From assembly GCA_003298465.1 (NCBI GenBank), contig QNGA01000014.1:1-64000 (forward strand): a stretch of DNA of 64,000 nt. Reading direction: 5' to 3'. The notes under the pieces were generated by a model that was not told the DNA's origin, ran no database searches, and worked only from the letters and a program-made list of their open reading frames with translations. Numbering within the stretch: the stretch's first letter is position 1; each line of letters starts with the position of its first letter. Source of the stretch: a halophilic archaeon. GTDB taxonomy: Archaea; Halobacteriota; Halobacteria; Halobacteriales; Haladaptataceae. Below are positions 33,684 to 42,862 of the stretch, one piece after another. The translations under genes were made by a program, and so were the position numbers.

Positions 33684-34976
33684 CTAGTCTTGCGGAACCG
33701 ACTGGGCCGGTTGTTCTGTCGCAGGGGCGGGTGGCTCGTGTGTCCCGAACTCGGGATGGGTTTCCTCCATCCAGAGAAACACAATTGCTCCAGAGACGAA
33801 CATCAGAGCGGCGGTCAGGTAGAATGCGGCTTCGGCGTTCACAAACTCCATCGAGAGCCCGATCAGGATCGCGCCGACGCCGTAGCCGGAGTCACGCCAC
33901 ATCCGGTAGACGCCCATTCCGGTTGCACGCCACGTCGGGTGGGCGGCGTCGCCGGGAACGGTCATTAGATTCGGGTAGAGCAGCGCCATTCCAAGGCCAG
34001 ATACGCCGGCGAGAACGGCCCACGGGAGATAGCCGTCGACGAGTACCATTCCGAGGATCCCCGCGCCGGCGAGGAACATCCCGGCGACGACGGGCGGACG
34101 ACGACCGATGCGATCCGCGAGCCCACCAGTCGCGATCTGGAAGAAGTACATCGCGCTGTGGACGCCGACAATGAATCCGGCCGCTGCGATCCCGAGGCCC
34201 TGACTGGTGAGATACAGCGGGACGGCGAGCCAGAACAGCGTATCGACGAACTTCTCGACGTGGCCCGCCTGTGCTGCGGCGAACAGCGTCTTGTCGCCAT
34301 AGGTCGCCCGCTTCAGTACTTCGTTAAACGGAAGGTTTGCATCGTGATGGTCGTCGTCATCGACTTCGACTTCTGCATACTGGACGGTCTCTTTGATCAG
34401 GACGATCGAGATGAGGAACGCCAGCACGACGACGGCAGCAAGGAAGTAGAACGGTTCGGGCCGGAGACTCGTCCGGGCGGCGATGACGCCCGTAATCCAG
34501 GCCCCGACGGCGACGCCGGTATAGCCGAACGCCTCGTCGATGCCGACCGCGAGCCCGCGCTGGTCGGGGCCTGCGAGGTCGATCTTGGCGTTGATCGCCA
34601 TGCTCCAGGTCAGTCCCTGATTGATCCCTAATAGGATGTTTCCGACGGTAATCCAGCCCCAGCTCGGCGCGAAGATGAGAATGATCGGGAGAGGCAATGC
34701 GGTTGCCCAGCCGAGGATGAGTACCGGCTTCCGGCCGTACTCCTCGCCCCACTTGCCGGCGTAGAGGTTGAGGAGTCCCTTGACGAAGCCGAACGAGACG
34801 ACGAACGACCCGATGACGAGTAGTGACTCGACACCAAGCACGTCCCGTCCAAGTACGGGCACAACGGCGCGTTCGGAGCCGATGGTCAGTCCGGTAGCGA
34901 ACACCAGTAGGACGTGGAGCGAGAATTGGCCGAGATGTTCGCGGATACCTTGTTTGAGGTCAGTTGCCGTACTCAT
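33684..34976 (-). CDS. MFS transporter
   Basis: A 430-residue protein with 12 predicted membrane helices and the MFS loop motifs: KWGEEYGRKPVLILG between helices 2 and 3, and GGLADRIGRRPPVVAG in the second half. The central loop is acidic (EVEVDDDDHHDANLPFNEV), as expected in haloarchaea. It ends upstream of the sulfur-handling gene, 3 bp apart, on the same strand. Co-occurrence with a rhodanese/metallo-beta-lactamase protein suggests export or import of a sulfur compound. Substrate unknown. Confidence 0.85.
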   Translation of the reverse strand: MSTATDLKQGIREHLGQFSLHVLLVFATGLTIGSERAVVPVLGRDVLGVESLLVIGSFVVSFGFVKGLLNLYAGKWGEEYGRKPVLILGWATALPLPIILIFAPSWGWITVGNILLGINQGLTWSMAINAKIDLAGPDQRGLAVGIDEAFGYTGVAVGAWITGVIAARTSLRPEPFYFLAAVVVLAFLISIVLIKETVQYAEVEVDDDDHHDANLPFNEVLKRATYGDKTLFAAAQAGHVEKFVDTLFWLAVPLYLTSQGLGIAAAGFIVGVHSAMYFFQIATGGLADRIGRRPPVVAGMFLAGAGILGMVLVDGYLPWAVLAGVSGLGMALLYPNLMTVPGDAAHPTWRATGMGVYRMWRDSGYGVGAILIGLSMEFVNAEAAFYLTAALMFVSGAIVFLWMEETHPEFGTHEPPAPATEQPAQSVPQD

Positions 34977-34979
34977 GGA

Positions 34980-36089
34980 TTATTCGGCTGCGCAGTTGTT
35001 GGGGCCTAGTTCCAGGTCGGCCAGTTCGTCGGCAGGGACCGATTCCTGTCCCACGTTCGTCCGCTTGACACGCTCGAAGTTCGGCGGGTGGTCTGGAATG
35101 TCCGAAGCGAGTTCTCGGACGAATTCTTCGCGGTCACGGCCGAGATCTTCGTTTCGGTCTTTGATGTCACCGAGTGTCGCGGTCACCGGTGGTTCAGGTG
35201 ATCCGGGGTCGTGCGCCGGCAGCACAAGTGTGTCGTCCGGTCGGTCCAGTAACCGCTGGAGGCTCTCGTAGAGCGTCTCGGCATTCTGTTCGACGTCGGA
35301 ATCTTCGATTCCTGATTCGACGCCGAGTTCGACACGGCCGACGCTGTCGTGGAAGAGTGTGTCGCCAGTAAGCAGTGCTGCATCCTCGATATCGAACGAG
35401 ACACTTCCCTCGCTGTGGCCGGGCGTGTGGATGACCTCGATGTCGAGACTGCCGACGGTCATGGTCTGGCCATCTTCGAGGGGCGTTGCGTCGAGAGCGA
35501 GTGCATCCTTTGGGTGAAGGTAGTAGGGGACGTCGTGTCGGTCGGCGAGGTCTGCAGCGCTGGAGACGTGGTCGGCGTGGGCGTGAGTGTCGAAGACGCC
35601 GACGAGGTCGGCGTCGTAGTCGTCGAGAATCGTTTCGTATTCGTCGAGGTAGTGAGACGGATCGAAGACGGCGGCTTCCCCGTCCGCGATGAGGACGTGT
35701 GAGAGACAGCCTTTCCCCGGGCGTGCGACCTGAACGAGTGTGCCATCGAAGTCGACAGGCACGGGTGCGTGGCGGTGGACGCGACTCCAGCCGTTCATGC
35801 CGTCTGTGAGCGTCTTCGCGTCGTATCCAAGATCGTCAAGGACCTCTGTTGCGGTCTGGGAAACGACGCCTGCGGTACAGACGGTGACGATCTCCTTCTC
35901 GTCGGGGAGGTCTGTGAGGGCGTCTTTTGCCGCGTCGGGATTGTCACGCAGTTCGTCGTAGACGTCGACGTTGGTACTGTCCGGGATGTGCCAGTCGTCG
36001 TACTCCTCCTCGTGGCGAATATCGAGCACGAGTGGGTCGTTGTCAGCATGGAGTTGTTCGCCGAGTGCTTCGGGGCTAATCTCCGACAT
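34980..36089 (-). CDS. rhodanese plus metallo-beta-lactamase fusion (persulfide dioxygenase-like)
   Basis: A 369-residue protein. Residues about 1-105 are a rhodanese domain with active Cys71 in VCTAGVVS. From about 115 comes a metallo-beta-lactamase domain with THAHADH (His169, His171, Asp173, His174), later HTPGHSEGS and TGDTLFH. Domain order is rhodanese first. Proteins of this type oxidise glutathione or other persulfides to sulfite while the rhodanese domain moves sulfane sulfur. It is first in the operon with the MFS transporter, and the divergent HTH-10 gene (90 bp away) probably controls both. Confidence 0.85.
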   Translation of the reverse strand: MSEISPEALGEQLHADNDPLVLDIRHEEEYDDWHIPDSTNVDVYDELRDNPDAAKDALTDLPDEKEIVTVCTAGVVSQTATEVLDDLGYDAKTLTDGMNGWSRVHRHAPVPVDFDGTLVQVARPGKGCLSHVLIADGEAAVFDPSHYLDEYETILDDYDADLVGVFDTHAHADHVSSAADLADRHDVPYYLHPKDALALDATPLEDGQTMTVGSLDIEVIHTPGHSEGSVSFDIEDAALLTGDTLFHDSVGRVELGVESGIEDSDVEQNAETLYESLQRLLDRPDDTLVLPAHDPGSPEPPVTATLGDIKDRNEDLGRDREEFVRELASDIPDHPPNFERVKRTNVGQESVPADELADLELGPNNCAAE

Positions 36090-36178
36090 TGGTGTTTACC
36101 TATAGGGGAAAGGTTAGGATATAGGTGGTGCCGGACATAGGCGGTACTGTTAATTAATTCGAACTCAAAGGTATTTCT

Positions 36179-36913
36179 ATGAGTTTGTACGAGGCCTCGT
36201 TCCGGGTCAAACACGAGTGTCCGTATCGGGAGATCTCGGAGCGCCATCCGGATCTTACGATTCGGGAGTGGTATCTGAGCGACTGCCAAGTGATCGAAAT
36301 CACGGCCCCGGAATCACCGACTGACGAACTGCTCGACGAGATCGACCACCTTGGGACGATACTCCACAAATCGATTGACGATTCTGGTCTCCATGTTGTC
36401 ACGCAGTCTTGTCTCTGTTCGTTAGAGGACTCTATCATCGAACGGTTCGAAGAGTACGATTGCCTGTACCAGCCGCCGACGATTCACCGGCAGGGTTGGG
36501 AGCACTATACGGTGATCGCGTTCGACGAGAGCGACGTTCAAGCGCTCCTCCACGATCTTGAAGCTGATCGTGATATCGAAGTGCTCTCGAAGACGGCGAT
36601 TACGGAACAGCAGATCCCCCACAGTATGCTCGCCCCGGTCGATCAACTATTCGAGGATGTGACTGAGCGGCAGCTGGCAGCACTTCGACTGGCGCTCGAG
36701 AGCGGCTACTACGAGCAGCCGCGGAAAACGTCGCTCCGCGAGCTGGCCGATCAGACGGCCGTCGCGCGCTCGACGTACGAAGAACATCTCCGGAAAGCAG
36801 AAAACAAACTCCTCACGAACGCGGGGCAGTTTTTGCGGCTAGTCACCGCAACATCGACAGCGGACCCGTTGGGAGTCGAACAGACTCGACAAGTTGAGCA
36901 GTCGGCCGACTGA
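36179..36913 (+). CDS. HTH-10 family (bacterio-opsin activator-like) regulator
   Basis: A 244-residue protein. The C-terminal domain (VTERQLAALRLALESGYYEQ, then LRELADQTAVARSTYEEHLR) is the HTH-10 domain that ends bacterio-opsin activator-like regulators. The N-terminal 170 residues form a sensing domain (SLYEASFRVKHECPYREISE), with CPYREISER and two cysteines (Cys80, Cys82) that could bind metal or sense redox. Divergent from the persulfide operon, which is its likely target. Confidence 0.8.
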   Translation: MSLYEASFRVKHECPYREISERHPDLTIREWYLSDCQVIEITAPESPTDELLDEIDHLGTILHKSIDDSGLHVVTQSCLCSLEDSIIERFEEYDCLYQPPTIHRQGWEHYTVIAFDESDVQALLHDLEADRDIEVLSKTAITEQQIPHSMLAPVDQLFEDVTERQLAALRLALESGYYEQPRKTSLRELADQTAVARSTYEEHLRKAENKLLTNAGQFLRLVTATSTADPLGVEQTRQVEQSAD

Positions 36914-36943
36914 CCGAGTGTCGTCACTCGAGAATTGGTCCAG

Positions 36944-37190
36944 TTAGCCGATGGTAAGCACCTTCTCGGCGTCCTCGACGATCCGGAGGCAGTCGTCCAT
37001 GGTGGCTCGCAGCCGAAAGTCGTCCGCTTTGAGGTCGCGAGAAGCAAGACACATTCTGCAGGCGAAGAGGTCATCGCTATTCTGGGAGTACTTGTGCAGT
37101 ACGCCGTGCGGATTGAATTTTTCATGCTCAAGATCCGGTGCGTCGACACCATCACCGAGGAGAATCACCTCGCAGATGAAGAAGACTACA
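36944..37190 (-). pseudogene. C-terminal fragment of a DsrE-like sulfur protein
   Basis: The minus strand reads [20 protein letters not shown] and ends [10 protein letters not shown]. The [10 protein letters not shown] cysteine pair and the terminal strand match DsrE-family sulfurtransferase-like proteins. The N-terminal half is missing; on the other strand the same DNA is the leader of the truncated ferritin-like gene. It fits the sulfur theme of the neighbouring operon. Confidence 0.5.
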
Positions 37191-37615
37191 AGGAGATTAC
37201 GGAGGACACGCGTCTCGAGGATCGCGCACACTTCGAGCTGGTTTTCCCGCTCATCTACGGGCTCGGTGGACGCCTGCCGAACGACATCCGCGACTTCGCG
37301 GACCGGGCGTCCTGCCCAGACGCAGATCTACCGGACGACCCAACGCCGGAGAACATCCTCGAAGTGCTGCTCGAGGCCGAACGCTGTGCAATCCGGACGT
37401 GGATCGAAGTCTGTGATATGATGCAGGGCAAGGATCCGCGCACGTACGATATGGCTCAGCGCGTCCTGAACGAGGAAATCGACCACGAGGCGTGGTTCAT
37501 CGAACTCCTCAGCAAGGAACGCGACGACGAAATCAACCCCGCCGGTCACTTCGTCCGCGGTGAACCCGGTGACGCACCGTACTTGACGAACAACCGGTTC
37601 AACGACTCGTCGTAA
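37124..37615 (+). pseudogene. ferritin-like (Dps-like) protein lacking its N-terminal helix
   Basis: About 164 codons from a possible ATG at 37124. From [20 protein letters not shown] the protein follows the haloarchaeal Dps-like ferritin family: EDRAHFE, then [15 protein letters not shown] and [14 protein letters not shown], which carry the ferroxidase carboxylates and His. It ends in the usual [14 protein letters not shown] tail. The first roughly 45 residues (helix A and its Glu) are absent; upstream DNA encodes the DsrE fragment antisense. A rearrangement has joined two truncated genes. It may be expressed but the iron site would be incomplete. Confidence 0.65.
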
Positions 37616-37752
37616 CCCAACACCGTCTTAGTTTTTCTTCGTATGGCGTGCTCCATGTAGCTGCGTTGGCTTGCCATTGTGATTGCAGTGAGCAGGCAGT
37701 TGCCGGCTGTGTTGCCATAACTGTAACATAGGTTGACAACGTGGTCAGGGGT

Positions 37753-38205
37753 ATGACGAGTGAGGAAGTAACTCAGCTTTTGCAAAAGGCGTACAGTGAC
37801 GAAATTGAGACGGTGATGAACTATCTCAGTAACTCGGTCGTTCTTGACGGTGTGACCGCTGAAGAAGTCAAAGAGAATCTCGCGGCCGACATTCAAGAAG
37901 AACTCGGGCATGCTGAGATGATCGGCCAACGGCTTAAACAACTCGACGAGCGTCCGCCCGCATCGTACGACTTTGAAGCACGTCAGGAGAGCCTCCAGCC
38001 GCCCGAGGACAGCACTGACGTGCTCTCAGTCATTAACGGTGTTCTTGACGCTGAAGAGGATGCTATCGAGACGTATCGGTCGCTCGTTGATGCGGCTGAA
38101 GATGCCGAAGATCCTGTGACTGAAGATCTGGCGGTCACCATTCTCAGCGACGAAGAAGCCCATCGCACGGAGTTCCGCGGCTTCAAACGCGAATACGAAG
38201 AATAG
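37753..38205 (+). CDS. ferritin-like protein
   Basis: A 150-residue protein from the ATG at 37753. Two helix pairs carry the di-iron ligand pattern: AYSDEIETVMNYLSN, then DIQEELGHAEMIGQRLKQL (E-E-L-G-H), then GVLDAEEDAIETYRSLVDAA and LSDEEAHRTEFRGFKR. Full length for this family. Likely iron storage or peroxide detoxification beside a Mn catalase gene. It stands alone with its own promoter. Confidence 0.8.
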   Translation: MTSEEVTQLLQKAYSDEIETVMNYLSNSVVLDGVTAEEVKENLAADIQEELGHAEMIGQRLKQLDERPPASYDFEARQESLQPPEDSTDVLSVINGVLDAEEDAIETYRSLVDAAEDAEDPVTEDLAVTILSDEEAHRTEFRGFKREYEE

Positions 38206-38468
38206 CGAAAAGACGCCGTCCTGCATCAGCGTTTTCTCCAGTGACTCTGACGTAGCTAGAATCGGTTTCGCCAGATCAGTATATCCAGTATGCGTCCTTG
38301 ATGAATGTCGCCGCCGATTCGGAGATGGGGTTGTCGGTAGCGACATCAGTTTCTCGCTGGAGCTGCTCGGGATCTGTCAGTCGATCGGATCAAGGAGGAC
38401 TCGGGAAGCCTGCTCCTTCCTCAACTGCAAGAAAGGGTGGTGAGACGAGTTGACGGGAGTGAGTTCCT

Positions 38469-39278
38469 TTAGTTGATTTCGTTGTGCATGGCCTCGATGA
38501 CATCGTTGAGGTCTGGTTCGCCACCGCCGGGCTGGCGGCCGTAGGAAAACTCACCCTCGCCGTCAATGGACTCGCCCTGCGTCCAGCGTTCCTCGGGGTC
38601 AGGCTGTTCGTCCTTGAACGTGGACATGAATTCATAGTTGACGTCCTGGTTTTCCTTCTCTTGAGGGAAGCTGTTCGGAACCGGGACGTGATCCTCCATC
38701 GTTTCGAGGGCAGCATGCCACTGATTCTGGTGCATTGTGTCCCGGGCGATAAGATACGAGAGCATGTCCTTCATCCCCTCGTCATCAGTCATCTCATACA
38801 GTCGGGTCGCCAGCAGTCGGCCAGTCGACTCAGCCATGACGTTCGCATACATGTCAGCCGCGAGATTGCCGCTGGCGACGACATACCCGCCGGTGAATGG
38901 TGCTCCATTCGAGTCGACGGGCATCGCGTGAAGGCCCGCCGAAAGCGCCTGGCGGGGCTGGCCGCTGTCCATCATTTCGGCGATCACTGCGTCCTCGCGC
39001 GCCTGTTCGCGCTGCTCTTCAGAAGCGCCCTGCAGGTTTTTCGCGACGGCAGTCGCGAGCATCTCGATATGGCCGAGCTCTTCGGTCGCCGTCTCCATCA
39101 ATAATCGACGATACTCGCTTTTCTCGGCCGGCACCGCGAACGCCTGGAACATGTACTGGAGCGCAACACGCATCTCGCCCTCGGCCCCACCGATCGCTTG
39201 TTGGAGCATCTTTGCAAACTGCGGATCTGGGTCTTCAACCTCGACCTCGTACTGGAGTTCGTCATCGTGGTAGAACAT
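38469..39278 (-). CDS. manganese catalase
   Basis: A 269-residue protein. The di-manganese ligands sit in IGGAEGEMRVALQYMFQAFA, then TEELGHIEMLATAVAKNLQG, and the MLSYLIARDTMHQNQWHAAL segment carries the last Glu/His ligands of the family. It converts hydrogen peroxide to water and oxygen without haem. The C-terminal tail is acidic and Gly-rich. Full length. Monocistronic, divergent from the SNase remnant, and near two ferritin-like genes, so this segment supports resistance to oxidative stress. Confidence 0.88.
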   Translation of the reverse strand: MFYHDDELQYEVEVEDPDPQFAKMLQQAIGGAEGEMRVALQYMFQAFAVPAEKSEYRRLLMETATEELGHIEMLATAVAKNLQGASEEQREQAREDAVIAEMMDSGQPRQALSAGLHAMPVDSNGAPFTGGYVVASGNLAADMYANVMAESTGRLLATRLYEMTDDEGMKDMLSYLIARDTMHQNQWHAALETMEDHVPVPNSFPQEKENQDVNYEFMSTFKDEQPDPEERWTQGESIDGEGEFSYGRQPGGGEPDLNDVIEAMHNEIN

Positions 39279-39366
39279 TGTGTTTCTCCATCAGGATGGA
39301 TACGCGTGAATCAATAGGTATACTGGCCACTACCCGGTAAATCGAGGAGGATCCTAAGAGCAGGCT

Positions 39367-39585
39367 GTGACGGTCGCGACCGACCCCCAGGTAGGAAAGA
39401 CTGAGAGCGGCCACCTGCGAACCTACATCTATATCGGCGATGTCATGTATAACAATCAGTTGCTCTGGATCAGCTACGCGCGCGTCACTGAAAGCAAGTT
39501 CAGTAAGCGGCCGCTCTTCGTGCAGAGGATGCAGATGGCTCAGTAGAAAGGCTACGGCGTGTGGAGCGCGAATCAGATAGCGTAG
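39367..39585 (+). pseudogene. 3' fragment of the SNase-like lipoprotein gene
   Basis: A 73-codon stretch (VTVATDPQVGKTESGHLRTY, then IGDVMYNNQLLWISYARVTE) closely matches residues about 166-243 of the protein at 28639-29370. It has no N-terminal half or signal peptide, and an in-frame TAG lies at 39544-39546 near the end. A decayed duplicate. Confidence 0.8.
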
Positions 39586-39638
39586 TCGACGTGAAAATAA
39601 AGGGTTTGCTGAAACCCTCAGACTGTGATGGAATAGCG

Positions 39639-39665
39639 TGCTGAATAGAGAGCGCTGATTCAGCA
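39639..39665. repeat. short inverted repeat TGCTGAAT...ATTCAGCA
   Basis: TGCTGAAT (39639-39646) and ATTCAGCA (39658-39665) flank AGAGAGCGCTG. Related to 27197-27223 with the core reversed. A second hairpin (AGGGTTT-GCTG-AAACCCT) lies 20 bp before it. Confidence 0.35.
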
Positions 39666-39762
39666 GGGAGCTTCGAAGTGGTAATCCTCTCGGCGAGTAC
39701 TTCTTTTTCGACGATTGGACCCGAATGAATAAATTTCCCGCTTGTGAGCGTTCGGATGTAGT

Positions 39763-40290
39763 ATGACTCCCACACCACATCGCGATGGCGGTCGACCGAC
39801 TACAGAAACTGAAGCTGACTCGTCTATGGCTCGCCGCGGGTTCCTTCAAGTGAGTACCGGCATGGCAGCGACTGCCCTTGGAATTGCAACCTTCGGTGGG
39901 CAGGTTGCCGCGCATTTCCCTGAGGACCTCGAGATTGATATCAAGCCCGGAAGTGAAGACAATCCAATCAACCCCAACAGTAACGGTGTCATCCCGGTTG
40001 CTATTTTACAGACCGACGGGTTCGATCCGACGAGTGCAGACGTCCGGTATCGATTCGGGGCTCCAGATGTCGTCGCCGAGGGTGGCGGTGCCAGACCGGC
40101 ACACAGCGGCCACGTCGAGGACGTGAACGGCGACGGACGGGACGATCTCGTTCTTCACTTTCTGGCAGATGAGGTCGGATTCGACGGCGATGAATCCGAG
40201 GGCCGGCTTGAGTGGGAAAGAACCGACAAGGGAAGTCATGGACTCTCCGGGACGGATACGATTACACCCATAGGGCCCTGCTCCAGATAA
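39763..40290 (+). CDS. Tat-exported protein with EF-hand-like repeat domain
   Basis: A 175-residue protein. A twin-arginine signal (ARRGFLQVS, Arg24-Arg25) followed by a hydrophobic stretch to about residue 51 predicts export. The mature part begins with IDIKPGSEDNPINPNSNGVI, continues with PVAILQTDGFDPTSADVRYR and contains EDVNGDGRDDLVLHFLADEV, a dockerin-like calcium loop. This domain type is common in secreted proteins of archaea and bacteria. Function unknown; possibly surface adhesion. Ends shortly before an intergenic region. Confidence 0.75.
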   Translation: MTPTPHRDGGRPTTETEADSSMARRGFLQVSTGMAATALGIATFGGQVAAHFPEDLEIDIKPGSEDNPINPNSNGVIPVAILQTDGFDPTSADVRYRFGAPDVVAEGGGARPAHSGHVEDVNGDGRDDLVLHFLADEVGFDGDESEGRLEWERTDKGSHGLSGTDTITPIGPCSR

Positions 40291-40865
40291 GGCAGGCCAC
40301 CCGAGTTCCACATGTAAAGAACACACTTTGCGGACGAGCATCAAGAATGCCTATACTGTCGGGTCGATGATTCGCGACCAAAAATCGGAGGCGATCATCT
40401 CAGCTGGTGATGGCGGGGCGGCCGCACTCAACATTCCCAGTATAAAAGCCGGTGAGCCGGTGCATGACTTCGACACGCCCGACGACGAATAGACTATCGT
40501 TATAGTTTCGATCATCAGCTTCTGCTGCTCGCCGAACGCGTCTCTAACCAGTACGAGCATACCGTCGGAACCGACCATCAGACCTGCGTCGAAATCCATT
40601 ACGTTCCCAGAAATACACATGGTCGCTGACAGCCCGCTCAGCGGTGGTGGACACCTAGCTCGTTCGGTAGCGACAGCGTTCTTGGAATCATATCGATCCT
40701 GACGGGGAGCAGCCGAAACAACGCCAGCTATCGGCACCGAGTCGAACGAGTCAGCCGTGTGTTGGAGGCAATCACGTCGACGTATCGCTGGGCCACCGGA
40801 AAAACATAAACGGCCGCCTCGGAGAGGTTAGTAGCTTCGTTTGATTCGCCGATTACGTTACGAAA
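40291..40865. other. region without a confident gene
   Basis: About 575 bp. A plus-strand frame (40367-40492) reads MIRDQKSEAIISAGDGGAAA and ends HDFDTPDDE, 41 codons, and a longer minus-strand frame covers 40351-40737. Neither matches a family I know; at least one may be a gene remnant. Confidence 0.3.
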
Positions 40866-41420
40866 TTACTCTCTATCTGGTGCAAACTCCTCAACAATTG
40901 CCTCACAGAACGCAGGGAGGTCATCCGGGTTTCTGCTGGTCACAAGATGTCCATCAGCGACGACTTCTTCGTCAACCCATTCGCCGCCTGCGTTACGAAT
41001 ATCAGTTTGGAGACTAGGATAGGACGTGAGCGTTTGACCATCAATCACGTCCGCTTCGACCAGCACCCACGGACCATGACAGATCACACCGAGGGGTTTG
41101 TCAGCTTCTACATGATCTTGTACAAGGCCGACAGCATCTTCATCAGTACGTAACCGATCTGCTCCCACTGCACCACCAGGAATGATCAACGCATCGTAGT
41201 CGTCTGATGATACCTCGGAAAAGCTCCGATCAATCTCGAAGGTTTCACCTTCATCAAGGTCGTTATTGACGGTGTTAGCTTCCCCAATTTCGCTCCCAAC
41301 GACATCGACGGTGGCACCAGCGTTGGAGACAGCTTGTTTTGGTTCTGTGAACTCAACCTGCTCGGTGCCTCTTAGCGCGATGAAGATGGCAATGTTCGTA
41401 TCAGTAAGTGCCTGTGGCAT
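40866..41420 (-). CDS. DJ-1/PfpI-family protein
   Basis: A 184-residue protein with the flavodoxin-like fold of this family. The nucleophile elbow is GVICHGPW with Cys114, and Glu and His partners are expected near EFTEP and DGHLVTSRNPDDL. YDALIIPGGAVGADRLR is the family's central strand. Members are deglycases, proteases or stress chaperones; with catalase and ferritin genes nearby a stress role is likely. Full length, no signal. Confidence 0.85.
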   Translation of the reverse strand: MPQALTDTNIAIFIALRGTEQVEFTEPKQAVSNAGATVDVVGSEIGEANTVNNDLDEGETFEIDRSFSEVSSDDYDALIIPGGAVGADRLRTDEDAVGLVQDHVEADKPLGVICHGPWVLVEADVIDGQTLTSYPSLQTDIRNAGGEWVDEEVVADGHLVTSRNPDDLPAFCEAIVEEFAPDRE

Positions 41421-41573
41421 GTTCGTTTCCTCATTCTATGAATACTACGCCAGTGTCCCTAAAGACAGTGGCAGATCCTGTAGCGAACGAGAATCAAGAG
41501 AGTCTGCGCTTCTCGCATAATAATCGCTGCTAGGGAAGCGATTGTTGGTGGCGCCATAGCGCGATTGTGAGAA

Positions 41574-41915
41574 TGGTTTCTTCTGAAGAGGGAATGGAAG
41601 GAGGTGGCGATGCGGTGAGCGCAGGCGAATGGGTAGGTGCTTGTACTCCCGCATCTGCATCTGAGTGCCGCCGCCGATGTGAGTCACCACGCATCGACGA
41701 GGCGACTCGATGCAACTCGTCCAAGACACGGATTGGTATTAGACACCTAGTGTTGTTCCGTTTCGTGAACGTTCGCAACAGTTTCCGGACGTCTGGAGAG
41801 CGATTCCCCACTGTGACCCGCCACGGCTCAGTGCGCTTGCTCGCGGCTGCTTGTTAGTAGATCATACTACCATCATCAACAGCGTGTATTCGAGCTCGAT
41901 CGAACAATACCGTCA
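41574..41915. repeat. duplicate of the 33040-33316 segment
   Basis: About 300 bp matching the region at 33040-33360, including a degenerate TTAGTA site (41853-41871) and, on the minus strand, a C-terminal remnant of the small SWIM-module gene (LFDRARIHAVDDGSMIY). No SWIM gene follows. It marks a duplication or recombination between the two loci. Confidence 0.55.
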
Positions 41916-42489
41916 TCGTCTCCAAGATAGAAGATGATCATTCTTAGCATTCAAGCCTCAACAAGCAGTAATGAGCGGAGACCCCGCGAAGTTTCTCATT
42001 ATTTCCGTCTCGTCTAGGGATTTCAGAGTAATAACCGAGTGTGTCCTTTTTCTTCGTCTGTTTCTTGGAGAAGGTTCGTCGGGAGGCCGAATCTTCTGTG
42101 ACACTATGACAAAGTGAGGAGGCATGGGGCCAAGCAGTCCATGCTTCCTCTAAGACGACGACACTTTCTGGATGTCAGAGAGCAACCCAATAGCGCACGA
42201 TATCCCGACAATAGTAAATTCGATTGTCAAACGTAGAATTTTGCTGTGGATGAAAATACTGCCACCAATAATTCTTCACATCCATGGAGCTAATAAAGAG
42301 ACAAGCAGTGTGAATCGAGATCAAAAGGCCGTGGAGCGTGAGATACACGGCCCGTGATGGCTCCGCGGAGATAACCGTCGGGCGGAAGCCCCATAGTCAA
42401 AGGCAATACCCGACATTGCTTTCTAAATACTCTCCAGGAAAAATAGCTTTGGGTGAATACAAGGCTTCCATATACAGCCGATAAGCGGA
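41916..42489. other. region without a confident gene
   Basis: A low-coding stretch. A 61-codon plus-strand frame at 42172-42357 has an unlikely composition. Probably accumulated insertion debris. Confidence 0.3.
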
Positions 42490-42815
42490 CGAAATACAGG
42501 CGACAGAGTGGGATCGAGAAGACGACCGAGACTATCCAGGACGAGGTGGACGACCTTGTTGAGAAGGAGGAGCGAAACGATCGCGTGCGGGCGTCTGTAT
42601 CCCGGCTGATCAACCTCGGTCCGCAACTATGATAGCACGGAAGAAGTCGATGATGAGACGGAAAGTCTCGTGGCCGAAGCAGCGAATGCAGGCCGCAGCT
42701 CTTTGAGACGGTCGAGCGCTCTGAACAGAACACGGCACTGGTGAACGTCTGCGAGCAGCGCGCCGAGTCCCAGCAGGTCGAAGCAAAGTATCTCGACGTA
42801 GTGGAAGTCGAGTAA
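42490..42815 (+). pseudogene. degenerate copy of the coiled-coil gene at 59479
   Basis: The DNA repeats the segments TIQDEVDDLVEKEERNDRVR and the VARSEQNTALVNVCEQRAES region of the protein at 59479-60282, with frameshifts near 42622 and 42700 and no start or end. The copy runs to VVEVE then a stop at 42813. Confidence 0.75.
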
Positions 42816-42832
42816 AAGGACAATAAAATCCC

Positions 42833-42854
42833 ATTAGTATAGAATGATACTAAT
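42833..42854. promoter_or_regulatory. TTAGTA-type palindrome (8-6-8)
   Basis: ATTAGTAT-AGAATG-ATACTAAT, 8 bp outside the left end of the insertion sequence. It is another dispersed TTAGTA/TACTAA dyad. Confidence 0.5.
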
Positions 42855-42862
42855 AGTAGAAG

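Noticed and set aside
42172..42357. Plus-strand frame of 61 codons
   Set aside because: Ile-rich, non-acidic sequence in a decayed region.
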